Below are positions 26,634 to 36,130 of a DNA stretch of 59,836 bases, piece after piece (the first letter of the stretch is position 1; every line of letters starts with the position of its first letter). The notes below the pieces were generated by a model. That model saw only the letters and a list, made by a program, of their open reading frames with translations. It did no database searches and was not told the origin of the DNA. This DNA is from Planctomycetota bacterium (GTDB taxonomy: Bacteria; Planctomycetota; Phycisphaerae; UBA1845): contig JAUWWQ010000024.1 in NCBI GenBank assembly GCA_030616775.1, forward strand, positions 1 to 59,836, written 5' to 3'. Both the position numbers and the translations under genes were made by a program.

Positions 26634-27221
26634 ATGGCCAAGAAAGCGTCCAAGGCTCGCGAATCGCGGGTCAATATTGCAATCTCAGATCGCCTTCGTG
26701 GAGGGGCGGAGCCGGAACTGCCGTTTCGTGTGCTGGTGATGGGGGATTACACCCTCGAGGAGGACAAACGGGCTATCTATGACCGGAAACCGGTGGACAT
26801 CAACAAGTCGAACTTCGACTCCGTGATGCAGAGTTTCAACCTCTCGTTGGATCTCAGTGTTTCCGATCGGATCAGCGGCAGCGGTGAGATGCCCGTATCA
26901 TTGAAGTTCGGCACGTTGAAGGACTTCCGGCCCGAGTCGATCGCCCGTCAGGTTCCACAGCTTAAGAACCTGGTGGAGCTTCGTGAGGCCATCAAGGCGC
27001 TTCGCCCCAAGATGGGAGATAAGGCTGCTCAGAAGGAACTGCTTGGCGCTATTAAGGACCCGGCTGTGCGCGACCAGATTCTGGCGATGATTGCGGCAGC
27101 GGAGGCGCCCGCAGCTCCAGCCGCGGAGACAGCAGCACCGGCGGCGGAGGCGGGTGATGCTCCGGCTCCGGAGCCGTCCGGTGACGCACCGCCCTCTGAG
27201 CCGGGAACGCCCGCACAGTAA
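26634..27221 (+). CDS. tssB: T6SS sheath small subunit TssB (VipA)
   Basis: 195 residues, with an AAGGAG Shine-Dalgarno. The core is typical: RVNIAISDRLRGG, then LPFRVLVMGDYT, SVSDRISGSGEMPVSLKFG and LKDFRPESIARQVPQLKNLV. TssB pairs with TssC to build the contractile sheath. An Ala/Pro/Glu-rich tail of about 45 residues at the C-terminus is longer than in most TssB proteins. It directly precedes tssC. Confidence 0.97.
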   Translation: MAKKASKARESRVNIAISDRLRGGAEPELPFRVLVMGDYTLEEDKRAIYDRKPVDINKSNFDSVMQSFNLSLDLSVSDRISGSGEMPVSLKFGTLKDFRPESIARQVPQLKNLVELREAIKALRPKMGDKAAQKELLGAIKDPAVRDQILAMIAAAEAPAAPAAETAAPAAEAGDAPAPEPSGDAPPSEPGTPAQ

Positions 27222-27293
27222 CGAAACGAGTGACAGCTAATCGGGTAAACCGCCGGTTGGTGTGATCCCCGAGAACTGATGGAGAAACAAGAC

Positions 27294-28781
27294 ATGGCAG
27301 AACAACCACAACAGCCTCAAGCTGCTCCTGCCGCTGCGGCAGATACCTCCGCGGTGGACGCCCTGATCGATGGCTGGGACCTGGACAACGAGTACCGCGA
27401 TTTGTACCGGAAGGGAATTGCGGGCATCGTTCAGAAAGCTGCGGGGCTTGACCTCAAGAAGTTAACGATTAACAAGCAAGTCGTTGACGACTTCATTGCC
27501 GAGATCGACCAGCAGATCAGCGCCCAGGTCAACGAAGTGCTTCACGCCAAGAAGTTCCAGGAGCTGGAATCAGCCTGGCGCAGCCTCCGCTATATGGTGG
27601 ACAACACGGAGTTTCGCCAGAACATCCGGATTGAAGTGCTGAACGCATCCAAACAGGACCTGCTGGAAGATTTCCAGGACAGCCCGGACTGGCAGAAATC
27701 CGGGTTGTTCAAGACGGTCTACCGTGATCAATACAACACCTTCGGAGGAAACCCGGTCGGGTTGATGGTCTCCAATTATTCGTTCGGTCACAGTACGCCC
27801 GAAGTGGAGCTGTTGAGTGAGATCTCCCGGGTGGGGGCTGTGGCCAAGGCTCCGTTCCTCGGCGGCGTGGACTCTACCATGTTCGGGAAAAAGGAGGGGG
27901 ATTTCACCGGCCTCCCGAAGATGGCCGAGATGTATGAGATCTTCGAGCAGCCGCAGTACACCAAGTGGAACGCGTTCCGTGACTCGGATGATTCCCGCTA
28001 TGTGGGACTGTGCATGCCTCGGTTCCTGCTCCGCAAGCCGTATACTGTCGAGGACCAGGACGTCAAGGACTTCACTTTCGAAGAGGATGTGCGCATTGAG
28101 ACTCACGATCGATACATGTGGGGCAATGCGGCATTTGCGATGGCCGGGCGGATGACCGAGAGCTTTGCCACATTCGGGTGGTATAACGCCATTGTCGGCC
28201 CCACCAGCGGCGGGACCGTGCCTGACCTGCCGCTGCATCAGTACGAGTCGATGGGCCAGTATCAGACCAAGATTCCGACGGAAACGTTGATCTCCGAAGA
28301 CGTGGACGTTGACCTGTGCAACTTCGGATTCGTTCCGCTGGTCATGCGGAAAGGTGCCGACAACGCGGCATTCTTCGACGCCCCATCGGCCAAGCGGGTG
28401 GGCAAGTTTCCGGATACAGCCGAAGGCAAGGAGGACGAGACGCGTGCCCGGCTGGGCATGTCGCTGCCTTACCTGATGATCTCTTGCCGGCTGGCACACT
28501 ATCTCAAGGTGATCTGGCGGGAGAATATGGGCCGCGTGATGGACGCCGACAAGATGGTCGGGGAGATAAACAAGTGGCTCAAGCAGTATTGCCGCCAGGG
28601 AACGCTGGATGACGTATTGGCGGCCAAGTATCCGCTCAAAGAGATAGCGGTGACGGCTGAACCGGTACCCGGCAAGCCGGGTATGTTTAAGTCCGAGATC
28701 CAGATGATTCCGCACTTCAAGCTCAAGGGTGTGGAGGTCGAGCTTTCCATGGTCGGGCAGTTCGATCCGCCGCCGAGCTGA
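27294..28781 (+). CDS. tssC: T6SS sheath large subunit TssC (VipB)
   Basis: 495 residues from ATG 27294, preferred over ATG 27279 because the GGAG ribosome-binding site lies between them. Signatures include FQELESAWRSLRYMV, FKTVYRDQYNTFGG, FLLRKPY and YMWGNAAFAMAGRM, with a C-terminal strand region (FKLKGVEVELSMVGQFD). The N-terminus is Ala/Gln-rich. It is the partner of TssB in the sheath and, with it, the substrate of ClpV. The fused sheath-like protein at 43660-45483 is a diverged second copy. Confidence 0.97.
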   Translation: MAEQPQQPQAAPAAAADTSAVDALIDGWDLDNEYRDLYRKGIAGIVQKAAGLDLKKLTINKQVVDDFIAEIDQQISAQVNEVLHAKKFQELESAWRSLRYMVDNTEFRQNIRIEVLNASKQDLLEDFQDSPDWQKSGLFKTVYRDQYNTFGGNPVGLMVSNYSFGHSTPEVELLSEISRVGAVAKAPFLGGVDSTMFGKKEGDFTGLPKMAEMYEIFEQPQYTKWNAFRDSDDSRYVGLCMPRFLLRKPYTVEDQDVKDFTFEEDVRIETHDRYMWGNAAFAMAGRMTESFATFGWYNAIVGPTSGGTVPDLPLHQYESMGQYQTKIPTETLISEDVDVDLCNFGFVPLVMRKGADNAAFFDAPSAKRVGKFPDTAEGKEDETRARLGMSLPYLMISCRLAHYLKVIWRENMGRVMDADKMVGEINKWLKQYCRQGTLDDVLAAKYPLKEIAVTAEPVPGKPGMFKSEIQMIPHFKLKGVEVELSMVGQFDPPPS

Positions 28782-29209
28782 TGGCGGCTGGGTGTGCAAT
28801 CGGATCAATCGCAGTAGACAAGCTGCGTTTTTGGGGAGGTGAAGGGAATCGCCTTTAGTGCGTAAAGCCGGGTGGCTCTATATGCCCACGTGGGTCGCTT
28901 CGGCGGGCACCAGGCCCCACATCGGATGGTGGTCCGCGGCCACGGATCGGGTTGCGGCCGGACGTGCCAATACGTAAGTTACGCTCCCTGCGAACGTAAC
29001 GTTGCCGGCAGACGGTTTGTCCACGGGCCGCCCGCTTTAGGCACGGCGTTTGCCCAGTTGTAGTTCGAGTATGACCTTGAAATGCCAATCACGGGCATGA
29101 CGATTTGTTGAATCAGGCGCTGGGCGTTGTCCCGGGTCCGGGGTTTTGTGGTGGAATCCCAGGCGGAGGCAAACGGTCTGGCCCGCAGCAGTAAGAGGAG
29201 AAACAGCTT
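28782..29209. other. Intergenic region before hcp
   Basis: 428 bp without a convincing gene. It holds the sigma-54-like site at 29039-29054 and an inverted repeat GTTACG/CGTAAC at about 28978-29000. The gap is the longest inside the core T6SS run (tssK to clpV) and suggests that hcp has its own promoter. Confidence 0.6.
29039..29054 (+). promoter_or_regulatory. Sigma-54 (RpoN) -24/-12 promoter candidate for hcp
   Basis: AGGCACGGCGTTTGCC matches the consensus TGGCACGNNNNTTGCW at all core positions (GGCACG, then TTGC) with GG and GC spaced by exactly 10 bases; only the first T and last W differ. It is 156 bp upstream of the hcp start. Sigma-54 control of hcp operons is known in several T6SS. 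No bacterial enhancer-binding activator is encoded in the window. Confidence 0.5.
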
Positions 29210-29689
29210 ATGCCAACCCCATGCAATCTGAAAGTGGCGGAGTATCCCGGTTCGTCGGAGAAAGAAGGTCGCGAGGACACCTGCGATATCTTCGAGATCG
29301 AACATAACATTCATCAGCCGGTTGACACGACCACCGGGAGCGCTACCGGCGTACGGGTTCACAGCCCGATGCGCATCGTGAAGATGATCGACAAGGCCAC
29401 ACCCGGCTTCCATAAGGCCTTGTGCACGGGTCAGAACCTCAAGGAAGTGATTATCACATTCTACCGCATCGATCCGCACACCCGGGCGGAGGACAAGTAC
29501 TACGAGATGACGCTCAGAAATGCCCGCATTGTCGACATCCAGCCGTTCATGCCCATGAGCTTCGTTCCGGCGAACGAAAGCTATCGGCACATGGAGCAAG
29601 TGAGCTTCGTCTACGAGGAAATCGAATGGAACTGGATGCCCGACAGTGTGGTAGAGATGGATAGGTGGCGGGCGCCGGGCGCTGCCTGA
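29210..29689 (+). CDS. hcp: T6SS tube protein Hcp (TssD)
   Basis: 159 residues, normal Hcp size, with an AGAGGAG Shine-Dalgarno. It is beta-rich with the Hcp pattern: an early short strand, HSPMRIVKMIDKATPGFHKAL, VIITFYRIDP, YYEMTLRNARIVDIQPFMP and the closing VSFVYEEIEWNW. Hcp hexamers stack as the inner tube, and small effectors may ride in their lumen. The preceding sigma-54-like site may control it separately from tssB and tssC. Confidence 0.95.
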   Translation: MPTPCNLKVAEYPGSSEKEGREDTCDIFEIEHNIHQPVDTTTGSATGVRVHSPMRIVKMIDKATPGFHKALCTGQNLKEVIITFYRIDPHTRAEDKYYEMTLRNARIVDIQPFMPMSFVPANESYRHMEQVSFVYEEIEWNWMPDSVVEMDRWRAPGAA

Positions 29690-29802
29690 TGGGCGTTCAA
29701 ATGAGGGCTTGCAGCGGGAACGGGCACCGAGTGGTGCCAGCTTGCCGGACGGGTAATTGTCTGCAGGAATTGTAGGAACGCCCGTCGAGAAGGATAAAGC
29801 GG

Positions 29803-30231
29803 ATGGGCCGTGAGCGGACGCTTCTGGAGCGGATCGCCGTAACCGGTGATCGTAGCCGGGGGCGCTATGAGCCGTCGGCGACGGAAGACCTCGAAGCCTT
29901 GATGGATTCGGTTCGTCGCCACCTGGGGCGTCTGCTCAACTCGCGTCACGGGCTTAGTGAGGCGATGCCGGATTACGGCCTGCCCGCTTTAACCGATCTT
30001 ACGATCGGAAGCCGTGACTACGTGCATTCGATCCAGGACGCAATCCGCGTGGCGATCCAAAAGTACGAGCCCCGGTTGCAGAATGTCCGGGTAAGCCGTG
30101 TCGTCCACGAGGATGCCCCGCAAACACTGTCGTTTCGTGTCGACGCCAAGTTGGTGGGCCAGAAGCGCAAATATGACATCTTCTATGAGACCTCAATGGC
30201 CGGGACCGGGGCGTTCGAGGTGTCGGAGTAG
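29803..30231 (+). CDS. tssE: T6SS baseplate protein TssE (gp25-like)
   Basis: 142 residues, a normal size for TssE. The gp25-like domain shows LMDSVRRHLGRLLNSRHG, a DYGLPALTDL segment and IRVAIQKYEPRLQNVRV, including the conserved EPRL motif that contacts the sheath. It is a baseplate wedge component with TssF, TssG and TssK. A GAAGGA Shine-Dalgarno precedes ATG 29803; the gene ends 3 bp before tssF. Confidence 0.95.
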   Translation: MGRERTLLERIAVTGDRSRGRYEPSATEDLEALMDSVRRHLGRLLNSRHGLSEAMPDYGLPALTDLTIGSRDYVHSIQDAIRVAIQKYEPRLQNVRVSRVVHEDAPQTLSFRVDAKLVGQKRKYDIFYETSMAGTGAFEVSE

Positions 30232-30234
30232 GTC

Positions 30235-32070
30235 GTGAGTAATACCCACTACCAGCCAGTGAGTAACACCTACTACCAAGATGAGCTGCGTTATCTTCGG
30301 GAGGTGGGGCCGGAATTCGCCCGGGCCAACCCGGAGATCGCCCGGTTTCTGGCTGATCGCGGGTCGGACCCCGATGTGGAGCGGTTGCTTGAGGGAGCGG
30401 CCTTCCTTTGTGGACGCATCCGGCAAAAGCTTGACGACGAACTGCCGGAGCTGACCGCCAACATGATGGCGTTGCTCTGGCCCCACTATCTCAGGCCGAT
30501 CCCGTCGATGACGATTCTGGAGCTCCTGCCGGATATCGGGGCTATGCAAGCGCCCCTCGTTGTGGAGGCCGGGGCGGAGTTCGCCAGCGTCCCCGTTGAG
30601 GGAACAAGTTGCCGGTACCGATCCTGCTGGCCGGTGAAGCTGCGCCCGTGGAAGGTAACCGAGGTTCGTCTCGAAACCGAGGCCGCCAAGCCGGTTCGGC
30701 TCATCATCCGCTTAAAGACATCCGAGAAGGCTGTCCTGGAAAACCTGGAGCTTGACTCGGTTCGGTTTCACCTTGCCGGTGATCCACGGACGACATTCAC
30801 GCTGTACCACCTGCTCTCAGCACACGTCGAAAGCGTTGTGCTCAGTGACGGGTCGTCGGCGCACAGCCGTCGTACGGTTATGTTGGGGCCCGAGCAAGTG
30901 TCACCCGGAGGGCTCAATCGCGACGAAGGCCTGTTACCCTACCCCAGGCGATCGTTTGTGGGATATCGCCTGCTGCAAGAATACTTCGCGTTCAAGGAAC
31001 GGTTTCTTTTTATAGATTTTACGGGCCTGGACCATGCCGTCGGTCAGCTCCAACTGGGCGACACCATGGAACTGGCAGTAACCTTCAACCGCCGGCTGGA
31101 ATCGTTCCCACTGGTGTCGCGTGACAACGTTCGGCTTCATTGCGTACCGATCATCAATCTCTTCGCGCATAGTGCCGACCCGATCCGCTTGCATCACGAT
31201 CGCACGCAGTATCTGATCCAGCCGGCCAAATCGGGTGTCGCCGATCGGCGCCATTTGGAGGTTTATTCGGTCGATCAGGTGGCCGGACTGGCCCGTTCGG
31301 ACGACCTTACGTTGCACGATTACGAGCCCTTCTATTCGTTTCACCATATGTCGGCGGCTGATCCGCGGGAGGCAACGTACTATCAAACGCACGTCACGCC
31401 CAACATCGTCGGTGGGGACCTCCGCCGGGGCACCGACACCTACATATCGTTCGTCACCGCCGCGGGGCCGGGCGGGTTCCCTATAGAGGAGACCGTCTCG
31501 ATCGAACTGACCTGCACGAACCGGGATCTGCCGGCGGCGCTGAGGGCGGGAGATATCTGCGAGCCCACCGACAGCTCACCTGCGACCACAAGATTCAGAA
31601 ACCTGCTCAGCCCGACCCCCACGATCAGTCCACCATTGGGTAAGGCGCTGCATTGGCGTCTCATCTCACATATGACGCTGAATTACGTTTCTCTCACGGC
31701 ACTGCCACACTTCAAGGAACTGTTGCGGGTTTATGACTTTCAGTCGGAGCATGACGCTCAACGGGCTCTTGCCCATCAGCGTCTGTTAGATGGTATTTTG
31801 AACACTAAGACTCGATTCGACGAACGGCTGATCCGCGGCGCCGCCGTGCGGGGCTCGCAGATTGACGTGGAGCTGAATGAGGACCATTTTGCAGGTGAGG
31901 GAGACGCCTACCTGTTCTCGGCGATTCTCGATCGATTTATGGGGCTGTATGCGACGATCAACGCCTACACCCAACTGACCGTGCGGTTCACACGAAGCGG
32001 GCAGGTCTATTCCTTTCCCCCGCGATGGGGAGAGCAGTTGACCCCCGCCGCATCTGGAGCGAGTGCTTGA
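30235..32070 (+). CDS. tssF: T6SS baseplate protein TssF
   Basis: 611 residues, starting at GTG 30235 just after the tssE stop. A second in-frame GTG at 30259 is possible; the N-terminus contains a small duplication (SNTHYQPVSNTYYQ). The family hallmark is clear: YYQDELRYLREVGPEFA, ANPEIARFLADRGSDPDVER, then NMMALLWPHYLRPIPSM. TssF is the largest wedge protein of the baseplate, working with TssG and TssE. It overlaps or abuts tssG. Confidence 0.96.
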   Translation: MSNTHYQPVSNTYYQDELRYLREVGPEFARANPEIARFLADRGSDPDVERLLEGAAFLCGRIRQKLDDELPELTANMMALLWPHYLRPIPSMTILELLPDIGAMQAPLVVEAGAEFASVPVEGTSCRYRSCWPVKLRPWKVTEVRLETEAAKPVRLIIRLKTSEKAVLENLELDSVRFHLAGDPRTTFTLYHLLSAHVESVVLSDGSSAHSRRTVMLGPEQVSPGGLNRDEGLLPYPRRSFVGYRLLQEYFAFKERFLFIDFTGLDHAVGQLQLGDTMELAVTFNRRLESFPLVSRDNVRLHCVPIINLFAHSADPIRLHHDRTQYLIQPAKSGVADRRHLEVYSVDQVAGLARSDDLTLHDYEPFYSFHHMSAADPREATYYQTHVTPNIVGGDLRRGTDTYISFVTAAGPGGFPIEETVSIELTCTNRDLPAALRAGDICEPTDSSPATTRFRNLLSPTPTISPPLGKALHWRLISHMTLNYVSLTALPHFKELLRVYDFQSEHDAQRALAHQRLLDGILNTKTRFDERLIRGAAVRGSQIDVELNEDHFAGEGDAYLFSAILDRFMGLYATINAYTQLTVRFTRSGQVYSFPPRWGEQLTPAASGASA

Positions 32071-32071
32071 C

Positions 32072-33238
32072 ATGACTCTGGACGGCTCCAGTGCGACGAA
32101 CATGACGCCCAACGATAGCCCCTTGCTGGAGCGTTTGGTGACATGCGGTTGGGAGTTTGATTTCTTCCAGGCAGTATGGTTGCTGGAACGGTATGGGGGC
32201 GGGGATGTGCCGGTGGGTGGCCGTGGTCCGGTGGGTCGGGAATCGTTTCGCTTTCGTCCGGACGTCTCGCTCGGTTTTCCGGCTACCGACGTGCGCAGAA
32301 TCACCCGATGCACCGACCCGGCTTCCGACACGTTCCACTATCAGACCGAGGTCACCTTCATGGGGCTTTACGGTGTCAGCACGCCGCTACCACTGCACTA
32401 TGCCACGGACATACTGAGGTCCGTGGAGCAGTCCGGGGCCTCAGCCGCCGAGGCCGCAGAGCCGGACTCGCAGGAGGCGGCTGCTCAGGACCCGGGACCG
32501 ACGCCGGTGCGGGACTTTTTGGATATCTTCCATCACCGGCTGGTCTCGCTGTTTTATCGAAGTTGGCTCAAATACCGCTATGACCGCTCCTTCGGCATGC
32601 CGGACCGCGACGTAATCACCGATTACCTTCTGTGGCTGATCGGTTACTCTCGCAATTACAATGAGGCCACCGTGGGTGTTCCGCCGATTCGTCTGCTGCG
32701 CTATGCGGGCATACTGACGCAACGCCCCAGATCGGCAGTAATGCTGGAGGGCATGCTGCTGGATTACTGGGAGGATCTAGCGGTGGAGGTACGTCAATGT
32801 GGCGGACGTTGGGTGCCCATATCGCCCGCTGACAGGAACTGCACAGGCGTGACCAACAGCACATTGGGCCGGGATTTGACGGTTGGTGAACAGGTTTACG
32901 ACTTGAGCGGGGCGTTCAACGTAACACTCGGTCCAATGAACTGGACAACGTATCTTTCGTTCTTGCCGGACAAGAATCGTTTTGCAGAAACGCGGGCCCT
33001 GGTGAAGCATTACTGTGCGGATCCATTAGCCTTTACTTTCGAACTCCGGCTGCACGCCGGCGAGATCCCCGAGACACGGCTGTCATCGGACGGCGATGCC
33101 GGGCGACTCGGGTTCACCAGTTGGGTGCGCACGGAGGAGATGCCGGAGACTTCGGTGACGTTCTACGCATCGTCGCCCGTGATTTTGCAGGTAGGGAGTG
33201 AGCCGACGGAGGGGTCGGCTGAAATTAAGGCCGCATGA
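32072..33238 (+). CDS. tssG: T6SS baseplate protein TssG
   Basis: 388 residues from ATG 32072, immediately after the tssF stop (a GTG at 32063 would overlap tssF and is less likely). Family segments: FDFFQAVWLLERYG, RESFRFRPDVSLGFPATDV, VTFMGLYGVSTPLPLHY, then FLDIFHHRLVSLFYRSWLKY, and a late NWTTYLSFLPD. TssG bridges two TssF copies in the wedge. A short Ala/Glu-rich loop (about 118-137) is inserted before the FLDIFHHR helix. Confidence 0.95.
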   Translation: MTLDGSSATNMTPNDSPLLERLVTCGWEFDFFQAVWLLERYGGGDVPVGGRGPVGRESFRFRPDVSLGFPATDVRRITRCTDPASDTFHYQTEVTFMGLYGVSTPLPLHYATDILRSVEQSGASAAEAAEPDSQEAAAQDPGPTPVRDFLDIFHHRLVSLFYRSWLKYRYDRSFGMPDRDVITDYLLWLIGYSRNYNEATVGVPPIRLLRYAGILTQRPRSAVMLEGMLLDYWEDLAVEVRQCGGRWVPISPADRNCTGVTNSTLGRDLTVGEQVYDLSGAFNVTLGPMNWTTYLSFLPDKNRFAETRALVKHYCADPLAFTFELRLHAGEIPETRLSSDGDAGRLGFTSWVRTEEMPETSVTFYASSPVILQVGSEPTEGSAEIKAA

Positions 33239-33325
33239 TTTGGGCAAGAGTGTGGGCATCGGCTTATTTGTTGCCGCGCTGGTTGCCTAAGTCGGGCCGA
33301 TGACGCCGCTGAGGGATGACCAAGC

Positions 33326-36061
33326 ATGGCTGTGTCTGTCAAAGCTGATGAACTACGGAAGTTGATCTCGCGGTTCGATCCGAACTGTATCCGCTCGTTT
33401 CAGGGGGCTACTTCGCTCTGCCAGTCCCGCACACATTTTGAGGTTGCTCCGGAGCATTTGTTGCTCAGGATGCTGGACGATACAGCCGGCGACATCACGC
33501 AGATCTTCAACACGTTCAAAGTGGACCGGGCCCAGATTCGCCGGGCGCTGCAGCGAATCATGGAAGAGCTGCCCGCGGGACATCGGGCCAAGCCGGTGCT
33601 GTCCCCGAGGGTAGTGGAGTTGTTCCAATCGGCAGCGGTGTTGGCTGACGAGTTCGGCTTCGATCAGATCCGGTCGGGCCTGGTGATTCTTGCCTTCGCT
33701 TTGAACCCCTCGCACACCCGCGTGGGCGAGTTCACACCGGAACTGGAACGCATCGACGTTGACCAGCTCCGGGATCACTTCCGTGAGATTGTACTCGGCT
33801 CTGCGGAAGCACCCGCTGCCGGGGAGGCGCGTGTCGGCCCCGTGCCGGGGGAGGGGGGGGCGCTCGCCCAGTTCACGGTGGACCTGACCGCCAAGGCCGA
33901 GGCCGGCGAGATCGACCCGGTGTTCGCGCGAGACCATGAGATCCGCCAGATGATCGATATCTTCTCGCGGCGGCGGAAGAACAACCCGATCCTGGTCGGC
34001 GAACCGGGGACGGGCAAGACGGCGATTGTCGAGGGGCTGGCTTTGCGGATCGTGGAGGGTGATGTGCCGCCCACGCTCAAGGGTGTCAAACTCGTTGCCC
34101 TGGACCTCGGGTTGCTTCAAGCCGGTGCGGGCGTCAGAGGCGAGTTCGAGAATCGGCTCAAGAACGTCATCCGGGAGATCAAGGAGAGCGAACAGCCCAT
34201 CGTCACATTAATTGACGAAGCCCACCAGTTGGTCGGCGCAGGCGGAGCGGCTGGTGCGGGCGACGCGTCCAATCTGCTCAAGCCGGCGCTGGCTCGCGGC
34301 GAGCTGCGAACCGTCGCGGCCACGACCTGGTCGGAATACAAGAAGTACTTCGAGAAAGACGCGGCCCTCGAACGCCGGTTCCAACTGGTGAGGTGTGATG
34401 AGCCCACGGAAGAGGACGCCGTGGTCATGTTGCGGGGCCTGAAGGACAAGTACGAGAAGCATCACAAAGTCGTGATACTCGACGAGGCGATCACGGCGGC
34501 CGTCAAGATTTCCAAACGATACATCAGCGGCCGATTCCTGCCGGACAAGGCCGTCGATCTTTTGGACACCTCCGCTGCTCGTGTGGCCGTGGGCCTGTCA
34601 ACGCACCCGGCGGCGCTCGAAGACCTGGATCGCCGATTGAACGGGCTCGATACGGCCATCGCCGCAATGCAGCGCGACAAGTCCAGCGGCATGTCGGTGG
34701 ACGAGAAGATGCTCGCCGAGATGGCCGCCACGCGGGAGTCACTCATCGCCGAACGCCAAGCCACGGAAAAACGTTGGCAGGACGAACTGGCCGCCGTCAA
34801 CCGGATCATCGAGCTGCGTGCCCAACTGCGGAGCTTCACCTCGCCGGAGGGCGAAGGCAAGGAAGCCGTCAAAGAAAAGGAAGCCAAGGGCAAAGCCCCA
34901 ACCGAGGGCAAAGAGGCCGAGGCGGGGCCGGCCGAGAAGGGCAACGGCAAGCCGACACCGGGCGCTGACGAGACCGAGCTTCGTAAGCAGATCGATGAGG
35001 CCATGGAGGCACTGAAGGAGATCCAGGGAGAGACGCCCCTCCTTCACGCCCAGGTGGATGGGGCCGCGGTCGCCGCAGTCGTGTCCGATTGGACCGGTAT
35101 TCCCGTGGGGAGCATGGTCAGTGACGAGATCGAGGCGACCTTGCGAATGGAGGACCAACTGCGTGACCGCGTCGTCGGGCAGGACCATGCCCTGTCGATC
35201 ATCTCGGAGAAACTGCGCATCTCCAAAGCCGGCATCGGCAACCCTGCTCAACCGATGGGGGTCTTCCTCTGCGTCGGTCCCAGCGGGGTGGGCAAGACGG
35301 AACTGGCCCTGACCGTGGCTGACCTGCTGTTTGGCGGGGAACGCTTCCTGACCACGATCAACATGTCGGAGTTCATGGAAGCCCACACCGTCTCGCAGCT
35401 CAAGGGTTCGCCACCGGGTTACATCGGCTATGGTGAAGGCGGAGTACTCACCGAGGCGGTCCGGCAGCACCCCTATTCGGTGGTGCTGATGGATGAAGTG
35501 GAGAAGGCTCACCCCGATGTCATGAACCTGTTCTACCAGGTGTTTGACAAGGGATCGTTGGCCGATGGTGAGGGACGGGTGGTCAACTTCAAGAACACCG
35601 TGATCATCATGACCAGCAACCTCGGCACCGACGTCATCCAAAGCATGTGTGAGGCGGAGGAGGACATCGACTTTGAGGAACTGAGAGAAGCAATCTATCC
35701 GCACCTTAGGGAACACTTCAAGCCGGCCCTGGTTGCCCGCATGACGGCCATACCGTTCATGACCCTCGGCCAGGATATCTTGGAGCTGATCGCCCGCATG
35801 AAGCTGCGGAAGGTGGGGAAGCGGTTGGCCGAGGCGCACAAGATGTCTTTCCATGTTGACGAGGCGGTGTACGCCGAGATGGCGTCGCGGTGCAACCAGG
35901 TCGATGTGGGGGCACGGCAGATTGATCACCTTCTCGATCAGGTGATTCTCCCGCAATTGTCGCGCCGGCTGTTGGAGCAGATGGGTGAGGAGCAGATGCC
36001 GACTGCGGTCACGATGGGGACAACTGACTCCGGTGAGTTTACCTACTCCTTCTCGCAGTAG
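33326..36061 (+). CDS. clpV: T6SS sheath-recycling ATPase ClpV (TssH)
   Basis: 911 residues, HSP100 class. The N-domain (about 1-150) is Clp-N type and binds the TssC helix. AAA1 has Walker [14 protein letters not shown] (about 225) and Walker [16 protein letters not shown]2 has [11 protein letters not shown] (about 650) and [13 protein letters not shown]. It disassembles contracted sheaths. Between the middle coiled coil and AAA2, at about residues 508-555, lies a Lys/Glu/Gly-rich low-complexity insert ([20 protein letters not shown]) not typical of ClpV. It sits after tssG and before vgrG. Confidence 0.95.
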   Translation: MAVSVKADELRKLISRFDPNCIRSFQGATSLCQSRTHFEVAPEHLLLRMLDDTAGDITQIFNTFKVDRAQIRRALQRIMEELPAGHRAKPVLSPRVVELFQSAAVLADEFGFDQIRSGLVILAFALNPSHTRVGEFTPELERIDVDQLRDHFREIVLGSAEAPAAGEARVGPVPGEGGALAQFTVDLTAKAEAGEIDPVFARDHEIRQMIDIFSRRRKNNPILVGEPGTGKTAIVEGLALRIVEGDVPPTLKGVKLVALDLGLLQAGAGVRGEFENRLKNVIREIKESEQPIVTLIDEAHQLVGAGGAAGAGDASNLLKPALARGELRTVAATTWSEYKKYFEKDAALERRFQLVRCDEPTEEDAVVMLRGLKDKYEKHHKVVILDEAITAAVKISKRYISGRFLPDKAVDLLDTSAARVAVGLSTHPAALEDLDRRLNGLDTAIAAMQRDKSSGMSVDEKMLAEMAATRESLIAERQATEKRWQDELAAVNRIIELRAQLRSFTSPEGEGKEAVKEKEAKGKAPTEGKEAEAGPAEKGNGKPTPGADETELRKQIDEAMEALKEIQGETPLLHAQVDGAAVAAVVSDWTGIPVGSMVSDEIEATLRMEDQLRDRVVGQDHALSIISEKLRISKAGIGNPAQPMGVFLCVGPSGVGKTELALTVADLLFGGERFLTTINMSEFMEAHTVSQLKGSPPGYIGYGEGGVLTEAVRQHPYSVVLMDEVEKAHPDVMNLFYQVFDKGSLADGEGRVVNFKNTVIIMTSNLGTDVIQSMCEAEEDIDFEELREAIYPHLREHFKPALVARMTAIPFMTLGQDILELIARMKLRKVGKRLAEAHKMSFHVDEAVYAEMASRCNQVDVGARQIDHLLDQVILPQLSRRLLEQMGEEQMPTAVTMGTTDSGEFTYSFSQ

Positions 36062-36130
36062 GCGGGAGAGCAAAGATGGGGTGGGACATGGGAAAGACGT
36101 GGAGATGATCCCGCGAAGGAGCCTGGACCT

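Noticed and set aside
27570-28808. 412-codon minus-strand frame opposite tssC
   Set aside because: Exactly antisense to a certain TssC gene, with no recognisable motif.
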